Numbered from the stretch's first letter, positions 1-9,118 are shown. The stretch is DNA of 64,000 bases from Leifsonia sp052114085 (GCF_052114085.1 NZ_JBFREB010000001.1:558001-622000); one strand, 5' to 3'. Notes: generated by a model from the letters alone, not told the origin. Made by a program: numbers and translations.

Positions 1-261
1 GGCTCCCCTTCGGTCGTCTTTGCCGACGAACCGACAGGGGCGCTGGATTCGGCAGCTGGCGCCGCCGTGCTCGACCTTCTGCGCGAGCTGGCGTCAGATA
101 GGGCGGCCGTTGTCATGGTTACCCACGATGTGGATGCGGCTGCGCGCGCGGACGCCGCCTTCGTCCTGCGGGATGGCCGTATCGTAGAGCGCCTCCGCGA
201 CCCGTCACCGGCAGCGGTTTTCTCCGCTCTCGGACCAACGCCGCGCACGGACGTGTCATGA
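1..261 (+). CDS. ABC transporter ATP-binding protein (C-terminal fragment)
   Basis: The gene is cut by the left window edge; only the last 86 residues are present. They carry the Walker B and D-loop run VVFADEPTGALDS and the H-loop histidine in MVTHD, as in MacB/LolD-type ATPases that power FtsX-fold permeases. The start of the next gene, a permease, overlaps the stop (ATGA at 258-261), so the two are translationally coupled and probably form one exporter. The ATPase is cytoplasmic and would couple ATP hydrolysis to export or to mechanical action of the permease. Substrate cannot be told from the fragment. Confidence 0.85.
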   Translation, partial: GSPSVVFADEPTGALDSAAGAAVLDLLRELASDRAAVVMVTHDVDAAARADAAFVLRDGRIVERLRDPSPAAVFSALGPTPRTDVS

Positions 262-1589
262 TTCGGCTCATTGCCGGCGATCTGAGGGCCACAGTCAGAC
301 TCTGGATCTCAGCGTTTGGGATCGCTGCTGGTGCCGCTATCGCGTACTCGATCCCCGCGTCCCTCATCGGCGGCGCTATCCGTGCCGGTGGCCTTGCCAG
401 CCTTGCTCTTGCCTCAATCAGCGGGGTTGTGATCCTGTTTTCGACTTTGGCGGTTGCGATCGTCGCCGGATCGTCGATGCAACTTCACGTAGCCGTCCGG
501 CGGCGTTCATTCGGCCTCTGGTCGGTGGTTGGTCTGTCTCCAACTGCTATCGCGCGAGTGGTAACCACCGAGTTGGCGGCGGTCAGCCTGCTCGGGACCA
601 GCTGCGGAATTGCTATCGCTGCCGCTTTTGTGCCTTCCGTTGTACAGGAGGAGATTCGAGCCCTCCCGGGCGTCGGCACGGTCGACGCTCACCTCACGGC
701 GATGTCAGCCTTGATCGTGGTGGGTTTCGTATCGCTGTTTCTCGTGGGCGTAGGCCGTAGCGCCGCGCGTCGGGCGGGCCGCACGCCGCCCGTGGCACTG
801 ACCACTGGTGGGGGGCGCGAACCTCGACCTCGGCTCACCTTGCGCGTCGTAGTCGCAGCCAGCCTGGCTGCCGTGGTGACCCAAATGGTTGTCACGCTGC
901 CCGGCTCCTTGCACACCGGTGGAGCCCAAGTGGTTTTTATCGGGCCCTTGGCGATCGGGGTTGTGGCGGCGATTGGTCCATGGCTCATTCCCGCTGTCAC
1001 TTTCGCCTGGACCGGACTCATTCCGCCGTCAGCTTCCGGTTCGTTCTTCATGGCCCGCGCAGCCGTTCGTCAGGCGACTTCCCGAAGCTCCGGGACGACG
1101 GTGGCGTTGATGGTCGCGTTTGCCGTGCCCATGGCGCTGGAGTCTGGACACGACACGCTGGCCTCGGCAACTGGGGGTGGTTCCGCACCGGCCACAGGCG
1201 CCGAGTTGATTCTGAGTGGGCCAATTCTGATGGCGCTGATAGGCGCCGCTGCCTCCACTTTCATGTCGAGCCAGGCCCGCTCCCGCGAGTTGGCACTGAC
1301 GGCTGCCGTGGGCGGAACACCGCGATTCCTGGTCACGATGACTGTCTGGGAGTGCGTCATCAACCTGGCAACTGCGGCAGCGTTGGCGGTCGTCGTGATC
1401 GGCGGCTGTTCCCTCGTAGAGGGCGCCCGTCTCGCGACCGTTTCAGGAAGCGCCCGTGCGGCATTGAGTGTTGCCGGCTCGGCGTGGGTGGCAGTCATCG
1501 CGGTTCCCATCCTCCTGGTCGCCACCGTCGCGCCAGCCGTCTTCTCGATGCGCCGAAGCGTCCCCAGAGCCCTATCGATCGAGAGCTGA
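258..1589 (+). CDS. FtsX/MacB-like ABC transporter permease
   Basis: The 443-residue protein is almost entirely hydrophobic with about eight to ten predicted membrane spans. Two FtsX-type modules are visible: a charged-then-hydrophobic run RRRSFGLWSVVGLSP near residues 77-91, and a second one, SRELALTAAVGGTP, near residues 343-356, each followed by three or so spans. This is the duplicated-FtsX layout of exporters for peptides or antimicrobials in Gram-positives. It overlaps the upstream ATPase gene by four bases. The substrate is unknown; bacteriocin or antibiotic export is common for such pairs on mobile DNA but is inference here. Confidence 0.85.
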   Translation: MIRLIAGDLRATVRLWISAFGIAAGAAIAYSIPASLIGGAIRAGGLASLALASISGVVILFSTLAVAIVAGSSMQLHVAVRRRSFGLWSVVGLSPTAIARVVTTELAAVSLLGTSCGIAIAAAFVPSVVQEEIRALPGVGTVDAHLTAMSALIVVGFVSLFLVGVGRSAARRAGRTPPVALTTGGGREPRPRLTLRVVVAASLAAVVTQMVVTLPGSLHTGGAQVVFIGPLAIGVVAAIGPWLIPAVTFAWTGLIPPSASGSFFMARAAVRQATSRSSGTTVALMVAFAVPMALESGHDTLASATGGGSAPATGAELILSGPILMALIGAAASTFMSSQARSRELALTAAVGGTPRFLVTMTVWECVINLATAAALAVVVIGGCSLVEGARLATVSGSARAALSVAGSAWVAVIAVPILLVATVAPAVFSMRRSVPRALSIES

Positions 1590-2129
1590 TCTCTCGAAGC
1601 CACTGGGTCTGAAGCTAGCTGGCAGGGGCTTGGGAGGCGGAGCTGACGGACTGGCGCCGCTGGTGACGGCCCATTTACGGCTTCGCGGACGTCGTTGGAA
1701 CGGAGACCTGCCAGGACCGCTGGGTTGTGGAGGCGATGTTCCCGTAAGACGCGCCCGCGAAATGCCGGGTCAAGGCAGCCCAACCGCAAGAGTCGGCGCA
1801 TGCGATCGACTATGCCTGCCTCGCCGCCAAAAGCTAACGCCTCATCGAGTCGGTGTCGAACGTCCACGTTCACCAGAGACTCGCTCAGGGCGGCAATTGA
1901 TCCCCATGGTCGCGACATGCCGCGACCACCAAAGTGACCACCAAGTGAAGCCGGGGCAGCCGAGCAACAAGCCCACGGGAGGATCAAAGAGCGAGGATCC
2001 GATCCAGCGCACGAAATACAGATGGAGCGGCGAGAGGGCCTCAAGGTGGAAAGCCAATGCACGTAGGCACTCTTTTGAGTGGACCGAAAAATCGCCGGAA
2101 TGTCGGGGGTCGCGTGTAAACCCAGTTGC
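1590..2129. other. 540-base stretch without a recognisable gene
   Basis: Open frames cross this stretch on both strands, but none gives a protein that resembles a known family, none has a ribosome binding site, and codon use looks random. It probably holds decayed mobile-element DNA. No inverted repeat or insertion-sequence end was seen. Confidence 0.5.
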
Positions 2130-2507
2130 ATGGCCAAACGGGGGAGTTTCGGCAGGGTTGAACGACGCGTGGCGTCCTATGCGCGGCAGCGGCAGGAGCA
2201 CGAGGTGGCGGCTGCTCGACGTGCTGAAGGGCGCCAGCTTCAAGTCGTCCACAACCTCGAAGCAGAGCAGCGACGAGCGTCGGAATCCCAATCGCGCACG
2301 CGGACAGATACGCTTCGACGACTGCATCACCTTGGCCGAGACCTAGACCGTCTGCGACGAGAAGAAGATGCTCTCTTGACCGATCGGGACGAACTGATCT
2401 TCCAGTTGAGGCAACTAGGAACCAGTTGGAACTCCATCGCAGCGGCCAGCGGACTGAGCCGACAAGCGCTCAGCATGCGCGCTTCCAAGACCCAGGGGCG
2501 GTCCTGA
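2130..2507 (+). CDS. Small coiled-coil protein with C-terminal helix-turn-helix
   Basis: Starting at ATG 2130 this gives 125 residues beginning MAKRGSFGRVERRV. The middle (about residues 20-85) is rich in Arg, Glu, Gln and Leu and should form a long charged helix or coiled coil. The end, TSWNSIAAASGLSRQALSMR, matches the helix-turn-helix of small actinobacterial DNA-binding proteins of the pattern SWxxIaxalGvSRQA. A longer in-frame start at 2079 exists but adds residues that look non-coding. It sits inside the putative integrated element, upstream of the integrase, where control or excision proteins often lie; that role is a guess. Confidence 0.6.
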   Translation: MAKRGSFGRVERRVASYARQRQEHEVAAARRAEGRQLQVVHNLEAEQRRASESQSRTRTDTLRRLHHLGRDLDRLRREEDALLTDRDELIFQLRQLGTSWNSIAAASGLSRQALSMRASKTQGRS

Positions 2508-2769
2508 TGACTTTCCTTCCGCCCCGCACGGAGCAGCCTGGCGCGTTGAGACGCCGAGTCAAGGGTGCAGCTCCGCTGCATCGCGAAGCGACGCGGAGCG
2601 CCCTTGACACGGCCTCTCAAAGCGCGATCCTCCTTGGCCGGGGTGGATGGAGAGAAGCCGGGTCTCGGGTGAATCGATGGCGCGCGTCAAATCGATGCCC
2701 AAAGCACAACTTGTAGTTGGAAGTTCATCGCCGAAGTGAACGGCTCAGGAGCCGAGCGAGGAGGTCGCG

Positions 2770-3957
2770 GTGGGAACCGTCACACCCTACGAAACCGGCG
2801 GCGGCCGTCGATGGCGTGTGCGCTACCGCACACCGGACCATCGACAGACCGACAAACGCGGCTTCACGACGAAACGCGATGCCGAGCTGTTCCTAGCCAA
2901 CGTCGAGATATCCAAAGCTGCGGGCTCTTACGTCGATCCGCGCGCCTCGCGGATCACGGTCGGCGAACTCGCCGTCGACTGGCTCGCCAACAAACGCCAA
3001 GCGATGAAGCCCTCCAGCTTTCACTCCGTCGACACCTCGTGGCGCGTCTACGTGGAACCACGTTGGTCCACTACCGCCGTCGGGTCGATCCGGCCCAGTG
3101 CCGTTGAACAGTGGATCCGCGAGCTCGGCGAAGGCTCGGCCGTCTCGACGCAACGCGTCCGCTGGACCGCGGACGACTCGCGCCCGCGATCCGCGACCGT
3201 GGTGCTGCGGGCGCTCGGCGTTCTTGCCGGCATTCTCGACGTCGCTCTGAAAGACGGTCGCGTCGCGAAAAACGTCGCCCGCGGCGCCGACGGGACGCCC
3301 CGCAAACACTCGAGCAAGACCCGCCGCTACCTGAGCCATGAGGAGGTCATCCGCTTCGCCGAGGCGGCCGAGACGGACATGCAGGCGACGCTACTCATCG
3401 TCCTGGCCTATTGCGGACTCCGATGGGGCGAGGCAACCGGGCTCCGCGTGCGGGACGTCGTGATGCTGCGCCGACGACTGCAAGTCAATCGCACCGCGAC
3501 CGAGGTGAACGGAAACGTCGTGGAGGGTCTCCCTAAGACCTGGGAGAAGCGTTCCGTCCCGTTCCCACCATTTCTCGCCGAACCCCTAGCGCGCCTGTGC
3601 GAAGGGAAGGAGCCCGACGACCTGCTGTTTGCGGACCGCTTTGGCGGCTTCCTGAGGCGCCCCAGCGCCAGCAACAATAAGCGCTCCTGGTTCCTGACCG
3701 CTCTCACCGGAGCAGGCCTCGAGCGGCTCACACCGCACGACCTCCGTCACACCGCCGCGAGCCTCGCCGTCAGTTCAGGAGCGAACGTGAAAGCCGTGCA
3801 ACGGATGCTCGGACACAAGTCCGCAGCGATGACGCTGGATACCTATGCAGACCTCTTCGATGATGACCTGGATGCGGTTGCGATGCGCCTAGATGCCGGA
3901 GGCCGTCAGAAAAATGTGGGCAAAGTGTGGGCACAGCGTGCTCGCAGCGACGACTAA
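2770..3957 (+). CDS. int: Tyrosine recombinase (phage-type integrase)
   Basis: This 395-residue site-specific recombinase has the full integrase layout: an N-terminal arm-binding region with GRRWRVRYRTPD (residues 12-23), a SAM-like core-binding domain from about residue 62 to 170, and a catalytic domain. Catalytic residues are visible: Arg218 in CGLRWGEA, His323 and Arg326 in HDLRH, His349 in LGHKS and the nucleophile Tyr359 in DTYADL. It starts at GTG 2770, about 8 bases after GAGGAGG. It ends 68 bases from the tRNA-Ser CCA end, so that tRNA is the likely attachment site. No excisionase was recognised next to it. The enzyme appears intact. Confidence 0.93.
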   Translation: MGTVTPYETGGGRRWRVRYRTPDHRQTDKRGFTTKRDAELFLANVEISKAAGSYVDPRASRITVGELAVDWLANKRQAMKPSSFHSVDTSWRVYVEPRWSTTAVGSIRPSAVEQWIRELGEGSAVSTQRVRWTADDSRPRSATVVLRALGVLAGILDVALKDGRVAKNVARGADGTPRKHSSKTRRYLSHEEVIRFAEAAETDMQATLLIVLAYCGLRWGEATGLRVRDVVMLRRRLQVNRTATEVNGNVVEGLPKTWEKRSVPFPPFLAEPLARLCEGKEPDDLLFADRFGGFLRRPSASNNKRSWFLTALTGAGLERLTPHDLRHTAASLAVSSGANVKAVQRMLGHKSAAMTLDTYADLFDDDLDAVAMRLDAGGRQKNVGKVWAQRARSDD

Positions 3958-4025
3958 ATGAACCCTGGAGTGCCGAACTTCCGCGCTACCACTGGGATCG
4001 CGGGGCAGAAGCCGAAAGAAGAAAA

Positions 4026-4113
4026 TGGCGGAGAATGGGGGATTCGAACCCCCGAGGGCTTGCACCCAACACGCTTTCCAAGCGTGCGCCATAGGCCACT
4101 AGGCGAATTCTCC
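4026..4113 (-). tRNA. tRNA-Ser (anticodon GGA)
   Basis: On the minus strand a 7-bp acceptor stem (GGAGAAT with ATTCTCC), an anticodon arm with CTTGGAAAG (anticodon GGA), a long variable arm typical of serine tRNAs and the T-loop GGTTCGAATCC are all present. The 3' CCA is encoded at 4026-4028. The 3' end faces the integrase gene and is the probable attachment site. A TAAGAT sequence at 4153-4158 (minus strand) could be its -10 box. Confidence 0.95.
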
Positions 4114-4205
4114 TGGCGCTGCCTTCCGCTCTCGCGGCCGACGGCTCCCAATATCTTACTGGATCGTCGGAGGCGCTCGCGCACACGCCTCCCACCGGCA
4201 CCCGC

Positions 4206-4211
4206 TACACT
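4206..4211 (+). promoter_or_regulatory. -10 box for SRP RNA
   Basis: TACACT lies about 7 bases before the expected 5' end of the SRP RNA. No convincing -35 box is seen at the usual spacing. Confidence 0.5.
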
Positions 4212-4217
4212 GGTTTC

Positions 4218-4313
4218 CGGCTCCCCACGTGGCGCCATCCAGGCCAACTCCCCCAGGGCGGAAACGCAGCAAGGGTAACCGGGCTCTGGCGGGTGCGTGG
4301 GGGGTCTTTTCCA
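4218..4313 (+). ncRNA. ffs: Signal recognition particle RNA, small bacterial type
   Basis: The hallmark apical part is present: the GGAA tetraloop in GGGCGGAAACGC followed by CAGCAAGGGTAACC, the symmetric loop bound by Ffh. The distal arms CTCCCCACG (4221-4229) and CGTGGGG (4297-4303) pair to close a hairpin of about 90 bases, and a short T run (4307-4310) follows as a terminator. With Ffh it forms the particle that targets nascent membrane proteins. In mycobacteria ffs also lies near dnaX, as it does here some 9 kb upstream. Ends are approximate. Confidence 0.9.
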
Positions 4314-4379
4314 TGTCCAGCACCAGGTCATCGCGCCCGCGTATATTGTGCCCATCAGTGCCGGGTCTTCTACGCCCTG

Positions 4380-4432
4380 TAGAATGACTCGTGTCTTCCG
4401 TGGAGCGTTGGATGGACGGGGTGCCGCAGTGA
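4380..4432 (+). promoter_or_regulatory. Candidate promoter and 13-codon leader ORF before the DUF1254-pta-ackA run
   Basis: TAGAAT at 4380-4385 is a near-consensus -10 box. Five bases later GTG 4391 opens a 13-codon frame (MSSVERWMDGVPQ) whose TGA stop at 4430-4432 overlaps the GTG start of the DUF1254 gene (GTGA, 4429-4432). This would be a leaderless, translationally coupled leader peptide. A -35 box is not clear. Confidence 0.3.
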
Positions 4433-5769
4433 CCGAGCAGCTGACCGAGCTGGCGACCGAGGCCTACGTCGTGGGCTTCCCCCTGGTGTTCGACCTGGAG
4501 CAGGTGGTCCGCTTCACCGAAGAGGGTGTGGGCGGCGTGCCCGCCACCCCCTTTAACGCGTTCGGCCACGCTCGACGGCTCGCGGGCCCGGACGACACGT
4601 TCGTCTCGATCAACAACGACACCCTGTACTCCATCGCCCAGGTCGACCTCGGTGTCGGGCCCATCCGCCTGACCGTGCCGGAGGCGGGTGACCGCTATTA
4701 CGTCCTCCAGTTCGTGGACGCGTGGACCAACAACTTCGCCTATGTCGGCACCCGGGCGACCGGAGGCGCCGCCGGCGAGTTCCTGCTGCTCCCGCCTGAC
4801 GCCGACATCTCTACCGACACGCAGCCGGATGGGCGCATTCCGACGATCCGGTTCCCGACGCGCGTCGGCACCATCGTCGGCCGCTGGGCCGTTGACGGAG
4901 AGGAGGACCTGCCTGCCGTGTTCGCTCTCCAGGATGCGCTCGCGCTCACTCCCGTGCACCAGACGCTGGTCCCGCCGGAGGGTGTCCCCGCCGTGCCGCC
5001 CGGCTCCGACGAAGCGCTCGACTTCTTCGAGAAGCTGCGGGTGTGGTCGCAGGCGTTCCCGCCGGCGGCGCGCGACCGGCCGGCGCTCGAGTCGTACGCA
5101 CCGCTCGGCCTAGTCAGCCCTTACACCGTGGACGAGCAGCCCGAGGGAGTTCGCGATGCGCTCGAGGAGGGGTACGCCCTCGGCAAGGAGGCCCTCGAAT
5201 CCGCCCTGCGGACCGCGGGAGTGCTCGACGACCACTGGCTGGTCAACCTCCACGTCTTCGACTACAACCTCGACTTCTTCGAGGTGGGTGCCATCGACTC
5301 TCCCGCGTGGAAGATGGCCGAGCCGCGCACCCGCTACGCGCTTCGCGCATCCGCCGCTCTGGGCGGCCTGTGGGGCAATCATGCCTACGAGGCGGCGTAC
5401 ATCATGACCTACGAGGACGCTGACGGCGAGCGGCTGACCGGCGACCACGTCTACCGGCTGCGCCTGAGCCCGACGCCGCCGGTCGGCGCGTTCTGGTCGC
5501 TGACCATGTACGACCTGCCGAACTACTTCCTGGTCCGCAACCCGATCGAGCGCTACTCGGTGGGGGACAGGACCCGCGGGCTCGTGTACGACGACGACGG
5601 AGGACTGACCATCACGATGAGCACCACCCGACCCGCCGACGAGAAGGCGGCCGCGAACTGGCTGCCGACGCCCGAGGGGCCCTTCCGGCCGATCCTGCGG
5701 CTCTACGAACCCGGCGACGATGTGCTGGACGGCAGCTACACCATCCCCGCGATCGAGCGGATCGGCTGA
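4429..5769 (+). CDS. DUF1254/DUF1214 domain protein
   Basis: The protein (446 residues from GTG 4429) matches the DUF1254 plus DUF1214 family. The N-terminal part has YVVGFPLVFDLEQ and the NNDTLYS motif, and the C-terminal part has FWSLTMYDLPNYFLV. The molecular function of the family is not settled. No signal peptide is visible, although some family members are exported. Longer starts at 4384 or 4297 are possible, but 4384 lies inside the -10 box TAGAAT and 4297 inside the SRP RNA, so GTG 4429 is preferred. Only one base separates its stop from pta, which suggests co-transcription with acetate metabolism genes. Confidence 0.8.
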   Translation: MTEQLTELATEAYVVGFPLVFDLEQVVRFTEEGVGGVPATPFNAFGHARRLAGPDDTFVSINNDTLYSIAQVDLGVGPIRLTVPEAGDRYYVLQFVDAWTNNFAYVGTRATGGAAGEFLLLPPDADISTDTQPDGRIPTIRFPTRVGTIVGRWAVDGEEDLPAVFALQDALALTPVHQTLVPPEGVPAVPPGSDEALDFFEKLRVWSQAFPPAARDRPALESYAPLGLVSPYTVDEQPEGVRDALEEGYALGKEALESALRTAGVLDDHWLVNLHVFDYNLDFFEVGAIDSPAWKMAEPRTRYALRASAALGGLWGNHAYEAAYIMTYEDADGERLTGDHVYRLRLSPTPPVGAFWSLTMYDLPNYFLVRNPIERYSVGDRTRGLVYDDDGGLTITMSTTRPADEKAAANWLPTPEGPFRPILRLYEPGDDVLDGSYTIPAIERIG

Positions 5770-5770
5770 C

Positions 5771-7906
5771 GTGGCGCGTTCCATCTACATCACCTCCGCC
5801 GAGGGGCACACGGGCAAGTCGACGGTGGCGCTCGGCGTGCTGGAGTCGTTACGGCACTCCGTCGGTCGCGTCGGCGTCTTCCGCCCGATCGCCCGGTCGA
5901 CCGACGAGCGCGACTACGTGCTCGAGCTGCTGCTGCAGCGGACGACCGCCGAGCTGACCTACGAGGATGCCCTCGGCGTCACCTACGAGGATGTGCACGC
6001 CGACGCGGACGCAGCCCTCGGCGAGATCGTCGAACGCTTCCGCGCGGTGGAGGCGCGGTGCGACACCGTCGTGATCCTCGGGTCCGACTTCACGGACGTC
6101 GGCAGTCCGACCGAGCTCGCCTACAACGCCCGGATCGCCGCCAACCTGGGTGCTCCCGTCCTGCTCGTGCTCGGTGGGCGGGTCGGTCAGGGTTTCGGCG
6201 AGCGCCTCGGGCAGGCCGACCCGCGGTCGCCGGAGGAGCTGCGTCAGCTCGCCGAGCTGGCGGTCGCCGAGCTGCGTGCTGAGCATGCCGGGCTCCTCGC
6301 CGTCATCGCGAACCGCGCCGACGAGGCGCGGCTGGACGAGATCATCGCCGCTGTGGGTTCGGCTGTCGGTGCCGCGGCCGTCGCGGCGGGCAGCAGCGAC
6401 CGCCAGCCCGTGTGGGCGATCCCGGAGGACCCGTTCCTGGTCGCGCCGAGCATCCGCTCGATCATGGAGCAGACCGGGGCGACTCTGCTTGCCGGTGAGG
6501 AGGCGCTGCTGGCGAGGGAGGCGCTGGGTGTCGTCGTCGCCGGCATGTCGATGAACAACGTCCTGCCGCGGCTCGTCGACGGTGCTGTGGTGGTCGTGCC
6601 CGGCGACCGCACCGAGGTTCTGCTCGCCGTTTTGATGGCCAACGCGTCGGGGACGTTTCCCTCGATCGCGGGCATCGTCCTGAACGGCGGCTTCGACCTG
6701 CCCGAGCCGATCGAGCGGCTGCTCGCCGGGCTCCGCTCCCCGCTGCCGATCGTGCGGACCGGCCTCGACACCTACGAGACGGTGGTCCGGATCACCCACG
6801 CGCGCGGTCGGCTGGCGGCGGACTCGCAGCGCAAGTACGACACCGCGCTGGCCCTGTTCGAGCGACACGTGGATGCGGCGGCGCTGCTCGCCCGCCTCGA
6901 CGTGACCCGCCACGACGTCGTCACGCCCTTGATGTTCGAGTACGACCTCATCGAGCGGGCCCGCGCCGCGAAGAAGCACATCGTGCTGCCCGAGGGGGAG
7001 GACGACCGCATCCTGCGGGCCGCTCACACCCTGCTCGCGCGCGGTGTGGCCCAGCTGACCATCCTCGGCGAGCCGTTCGAGGTGCGCTCGCGGGCGATCG
7101 AGCTGGGACTCGACCTGTCCGGCGCCGAGGTGCTCAGCCCGTTCGACGACGTGCTGCGGCTGCGGTTCGCCGACGAGTACGCCCGGCTGCGCTCGCACAA
7201 GGGGATCACGGTCGACCAGGCCGCAGACACCGTCACCGATCCGTCGTACTTCGGAACGATGATGGTGCAGCTCGGACTCGCCGATGGGATGGTGTCGGGC
7301 GCCGCCCACACGACCGCCCACACCATCCGCCCGGCGTTCGAGATCATCAAGACGACGCCCGGTGTGTCGGTCGTCTCGAGCGTCTTCCTGATGGCCCTGG
7401 CCGACCGGGTGCTCGTCTACGGCGACTGCGCAGTGATCCCGGACCCGACTTCGGAGCAGCTGTCCGACATCGCCATCTCATCGGCCATGACGGCGGAGCA
7501 GTTCGGCATCGAACCACGCGTGGCCATGCTGTCGTACTCGACCGGCGACTCGGGTGCGGGGGAGGACGTGGAGAAGGTGCGGACCGCGACCGAGCTGGTG
7601 CGACAGCGCGCACCGCAGCTCGCGGTGGCCGGTCCCATCCAATACGACGCGGCAGCGGATGCGGCGGTCGGCGCGGCCAAAATGCCCGGGTCGGAGGTGG
7701 CCGGGCGGGCGACCGTGTTCATATTCCCCGACCTCAACACGGGCAACAACACGTACAAGGCGGTGCAGCGCAGCGCCGGCGCCGTGGCGATCGGACCGAT
7801 CCTCCAGGGCCTGCGGAAGCCGATCAACGACCTGTCCCGCGGGGCGACGGTCGACGACATCGTCAACACCGTGGCCATCACCGCGATCCAGGCGGCCCTC
7901 TCATGA
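5771..7906 (+). CDS. pta: Phosphate acetyltransferase
   Basis: Pta converts acetyl-CoA and phosphate to acetyl phosphate and CoA in the cytoplasm. The 711-residue length is that of the long actinobacterial/enterobacterial form. An N-terminal P-loop domain shows AEGHTGKST (residues 10-18), a central DRTGG-type region follows, and the catalytic PTA_PTB domain runs from about residue 385 (VLPEGEDDRILRAA) to the end, with GMVSGAAHTTAHT near residues 508-520. GTG 5771 gives the conserved start ARSIYITSAEG; the longer frame upstream overlaps the previous gene. Its stop overlaps the ackA start by four bases (ATGA), so the pair acts as the acetate overflow and assimilation path. Confidence 0.96.
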   Translation: MARSIYITSAEGHTGKSTVALGVLESLRHSVGRVGVFRPIARSTDERDYVLELLLQRTTAELTYEDALGVTYEDVHADADAALGEIVERFRAVEARCDTVVILGSDFTDVGSPTELAYNARIAANLGAPVLLVLGGRVGQGFGERLGQADPRSPEELRQLAELAVAELRAEHAGLLAVIANRADEARLDEIIAAVGSAVGAAAVAAGSSDRQPVWAIPEDPFLVAPSIRSIMEQTGATLLAGEEALLAREALGVVVAGMSMNNVLPRLVDGAVVVVPGDRTEVLLAVLMANASGTFPSIAGIVLNGGFDLPEPIERLLAGLRSPLPIVRTGLDTYETVVRITHARGRLAADSQRKYDTALALFERHVDAAALLARLDVTRHDVVTPLMFEYDLIERARAAKKHIVLPEGEDDRILRAAHTLLARGVAQLTILGEPFEVRSRAIELGLDLSGAEVLSPFDDVLRLRFADEYARLRSHKGITVDQAADTVTDPSYFGTMMVQLGLADGMVSGAAHTTAHTIRPAFEIIKTTPGVSVVSSVFLMALADRVLVYGDCAVIPDPTSEQLSDIAISSAMTAEQFGIEPRVAMLSYSTGDSGAGEDVEKVRTATELVRQRAPQLAVAGPIQYDAAADAAVGAAKMPGSEVAGRATVFIFPDLNTGNNTYKAVQRSAGAVAIGPILQGLRKPINDLSRGATVDDIVNTVAITAIQAALS

Positions 7907-9105
7907 GCGCCGTCCTGGTCGTCAACAGCGGCTCCTCGTCGTTCAAGTACCAGCTGATCGACAGCGAGACGGAAGAATCCCTGGCGTCCGGGCTCGTGGA
8001 GCGGATCGGCGAGGCGAGCGGGCGCACTTCGCACCGGGGCCCCTCCGGTACGACGGAGCGGACGCTGGATATCCCCGACCACACCGCCGGTTTCCGGGCA
8101 ATGCTCGACGCCTTCGCCGCCGAGGGTCCCAGCCTCGATGACAACCCGCTGGATGCGGTGGGTCACCGGGTGGTCCACGGCGGCAAGCGCTTCTTCGAGC
8201 CCACCATCATCACTCCGCTGGTCGAGATCAACATCGAGGACCTCTCCGACTTGGCGCCGTTGCACAATCCGGCGAACCTGGAGGGCATCCGCGCCGCGAA
8301 GAAGGCGTTCCCGGACGTTCCGCACGTCGCCGTGTTCGACACCGCTTTCCACCAGACTCTGGAGCCGGCGGCGTACACCTACGCCATCGACGCCGACCTG
8401 GCGGAGCGGCATCGGGTGCGCCGGTACGGCTTCCACGGCACCTCGCACAAGTTCGTCTCCGAGGCGGCGGCGGCGTTCCTCGATCGTCCGCTCGGTGAGC
8501 TGAAGCAGATCGTGCTCCACCTGGGCAACGGTGCGTCGGCCTGTGCCGTGGACGGCGGCCGGTCGGTCGACACATCCATGGGCATGACGCCGCTCGAGGG
8601 ACTGGTGATGGGCACGCGGTCCGGCGACCTCGATCCGGCTGTCCTCATCCACCTCGCCCGGCGCGCCCACCTGACGACCGACCAGCAGGATGAGCTGCTG
8701 AATCGCCGGAGCGGCCTGCTCGGGCTCTCCGGCCGAGGCGACATGCGCGATGTCCGGCTTGCCGCCGGCCGCGGCGAGGAGCAGGCGCGACTCGCCCTGG
8801 ACGTGACGGTCCACCGCCTCAAGCACTACATCGGCGCGTACACGGCGCTGCTGGGCGGCCTCGATGTGCTCACGTTCACCGCCGGGGTGGGCGAGAACGA
8901 CGCGGCCCTGAGGGCGGAAGTCCTCAGCGGGTTGGAGGTGCTCGGCATCCGGCTCCACGAAGGGCGCAACGCGAGTCCGTCGCGGGAGGCGCGCGTCATC
9001 TCCGCGGACGACTCGGCGGTCACGGTCCTCGTCGTGCCGACCAACGAGGAGCTGGAGATCTCTCGGCAGTCGCTGCAGGCTGTCCGTCACACGACCGGGG
9101 GCTGA
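7903..9105 (+). CDS. ackA: Acetate kinase
   Basis: This 400-residue enzyme interconverts acetyl phosphate plus ADP with acetate plus ATP. Family signatures are complete: VVNSGSSSFKYQ at the N-terminus, GHRVVHGG, FDTAFHQTL, YGFHGTSHK, HLGNGASACAV, MGMTPLEGLVMGTRSGDLDP and FTAGVGEND. The length is standard. It overlaps pta by four bases, giving equimolar translation of the pathway. Thirteen bases after its stop, with GGGAGCAGG between, begins the first of three secreted lipoprotein genes, so the operon likely continues. Confidence 0.97.
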   Translation: MSAVLVVNSGSSSFKYQLIDSETEESLASGLVERIGEASGRTSHRGPSGTTERTLDIPDHTAGFRAMLDAFAAEGPSLDDNPLDAVGHRVVHGGKRFFEPTIITPLVEINIEDLSDLAPLHNPANLEGIRAAKKAFPDVPHVAVFDTAFHQTLEPAAYTYAIDADLAERHRVRRYGFHGTSHKFVSEAAAAFLDRPLGELKQIVLHLGNGASACAVDGGRSVDTSMGMTPLEGLVMGTRSGDLDPAVLIHLARRAHLTTDQQDELLNRRSGLLGLSGRGDMRDVRLAAGRGEEQARLALDVTVHRLKHYIGAYTALLGGLDVLTFTAGVGENDAALRAEVLSGLEVLGIRLHEGRNASPSREARVISADDSAVTVLVVPTNEELEISRQSLQAVRHTTGG

Positions 9106-9118
9106 CGGGAGCAGGGCC

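Larger units (their letters stand above)
1..4026. mobile_element. Right end of a putative tRNA-Ser-integrated element
   Basis: A tyrosine recombinase gene ends 68 bases from the CCA end of a tRNA-Ser gene that faces it, the usual geometry of an element integrated into the 3' end of a tRNA gene. To its left lie an HTH protein, about 540 bases of non-coding DNA and an ABC exporter pair, a gene density and content unlike the packed housekeeping DNA to the right of the tRNA. The codon choice in the permease also looks less GC-biased than in neighbours such as pta, judged by eye. The left end and the duplicated tRNA 3' segment would lie outside the window, so the extent is inference. Confidence 0.45.

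Noticed and set aside
1070..2137. Minus-strand open frame across the permease end and the gap after it
   Set aside because: It runs against a clear permease gene and shows no domain or start signal.
1468..2346. Plus-strand open frame spanning the 540-base gap
   Set aside because: Begins inside the permease gene out of frame, no ribosome site, and no similarity recognised; treated as a chance frame in GC-rich DNA.
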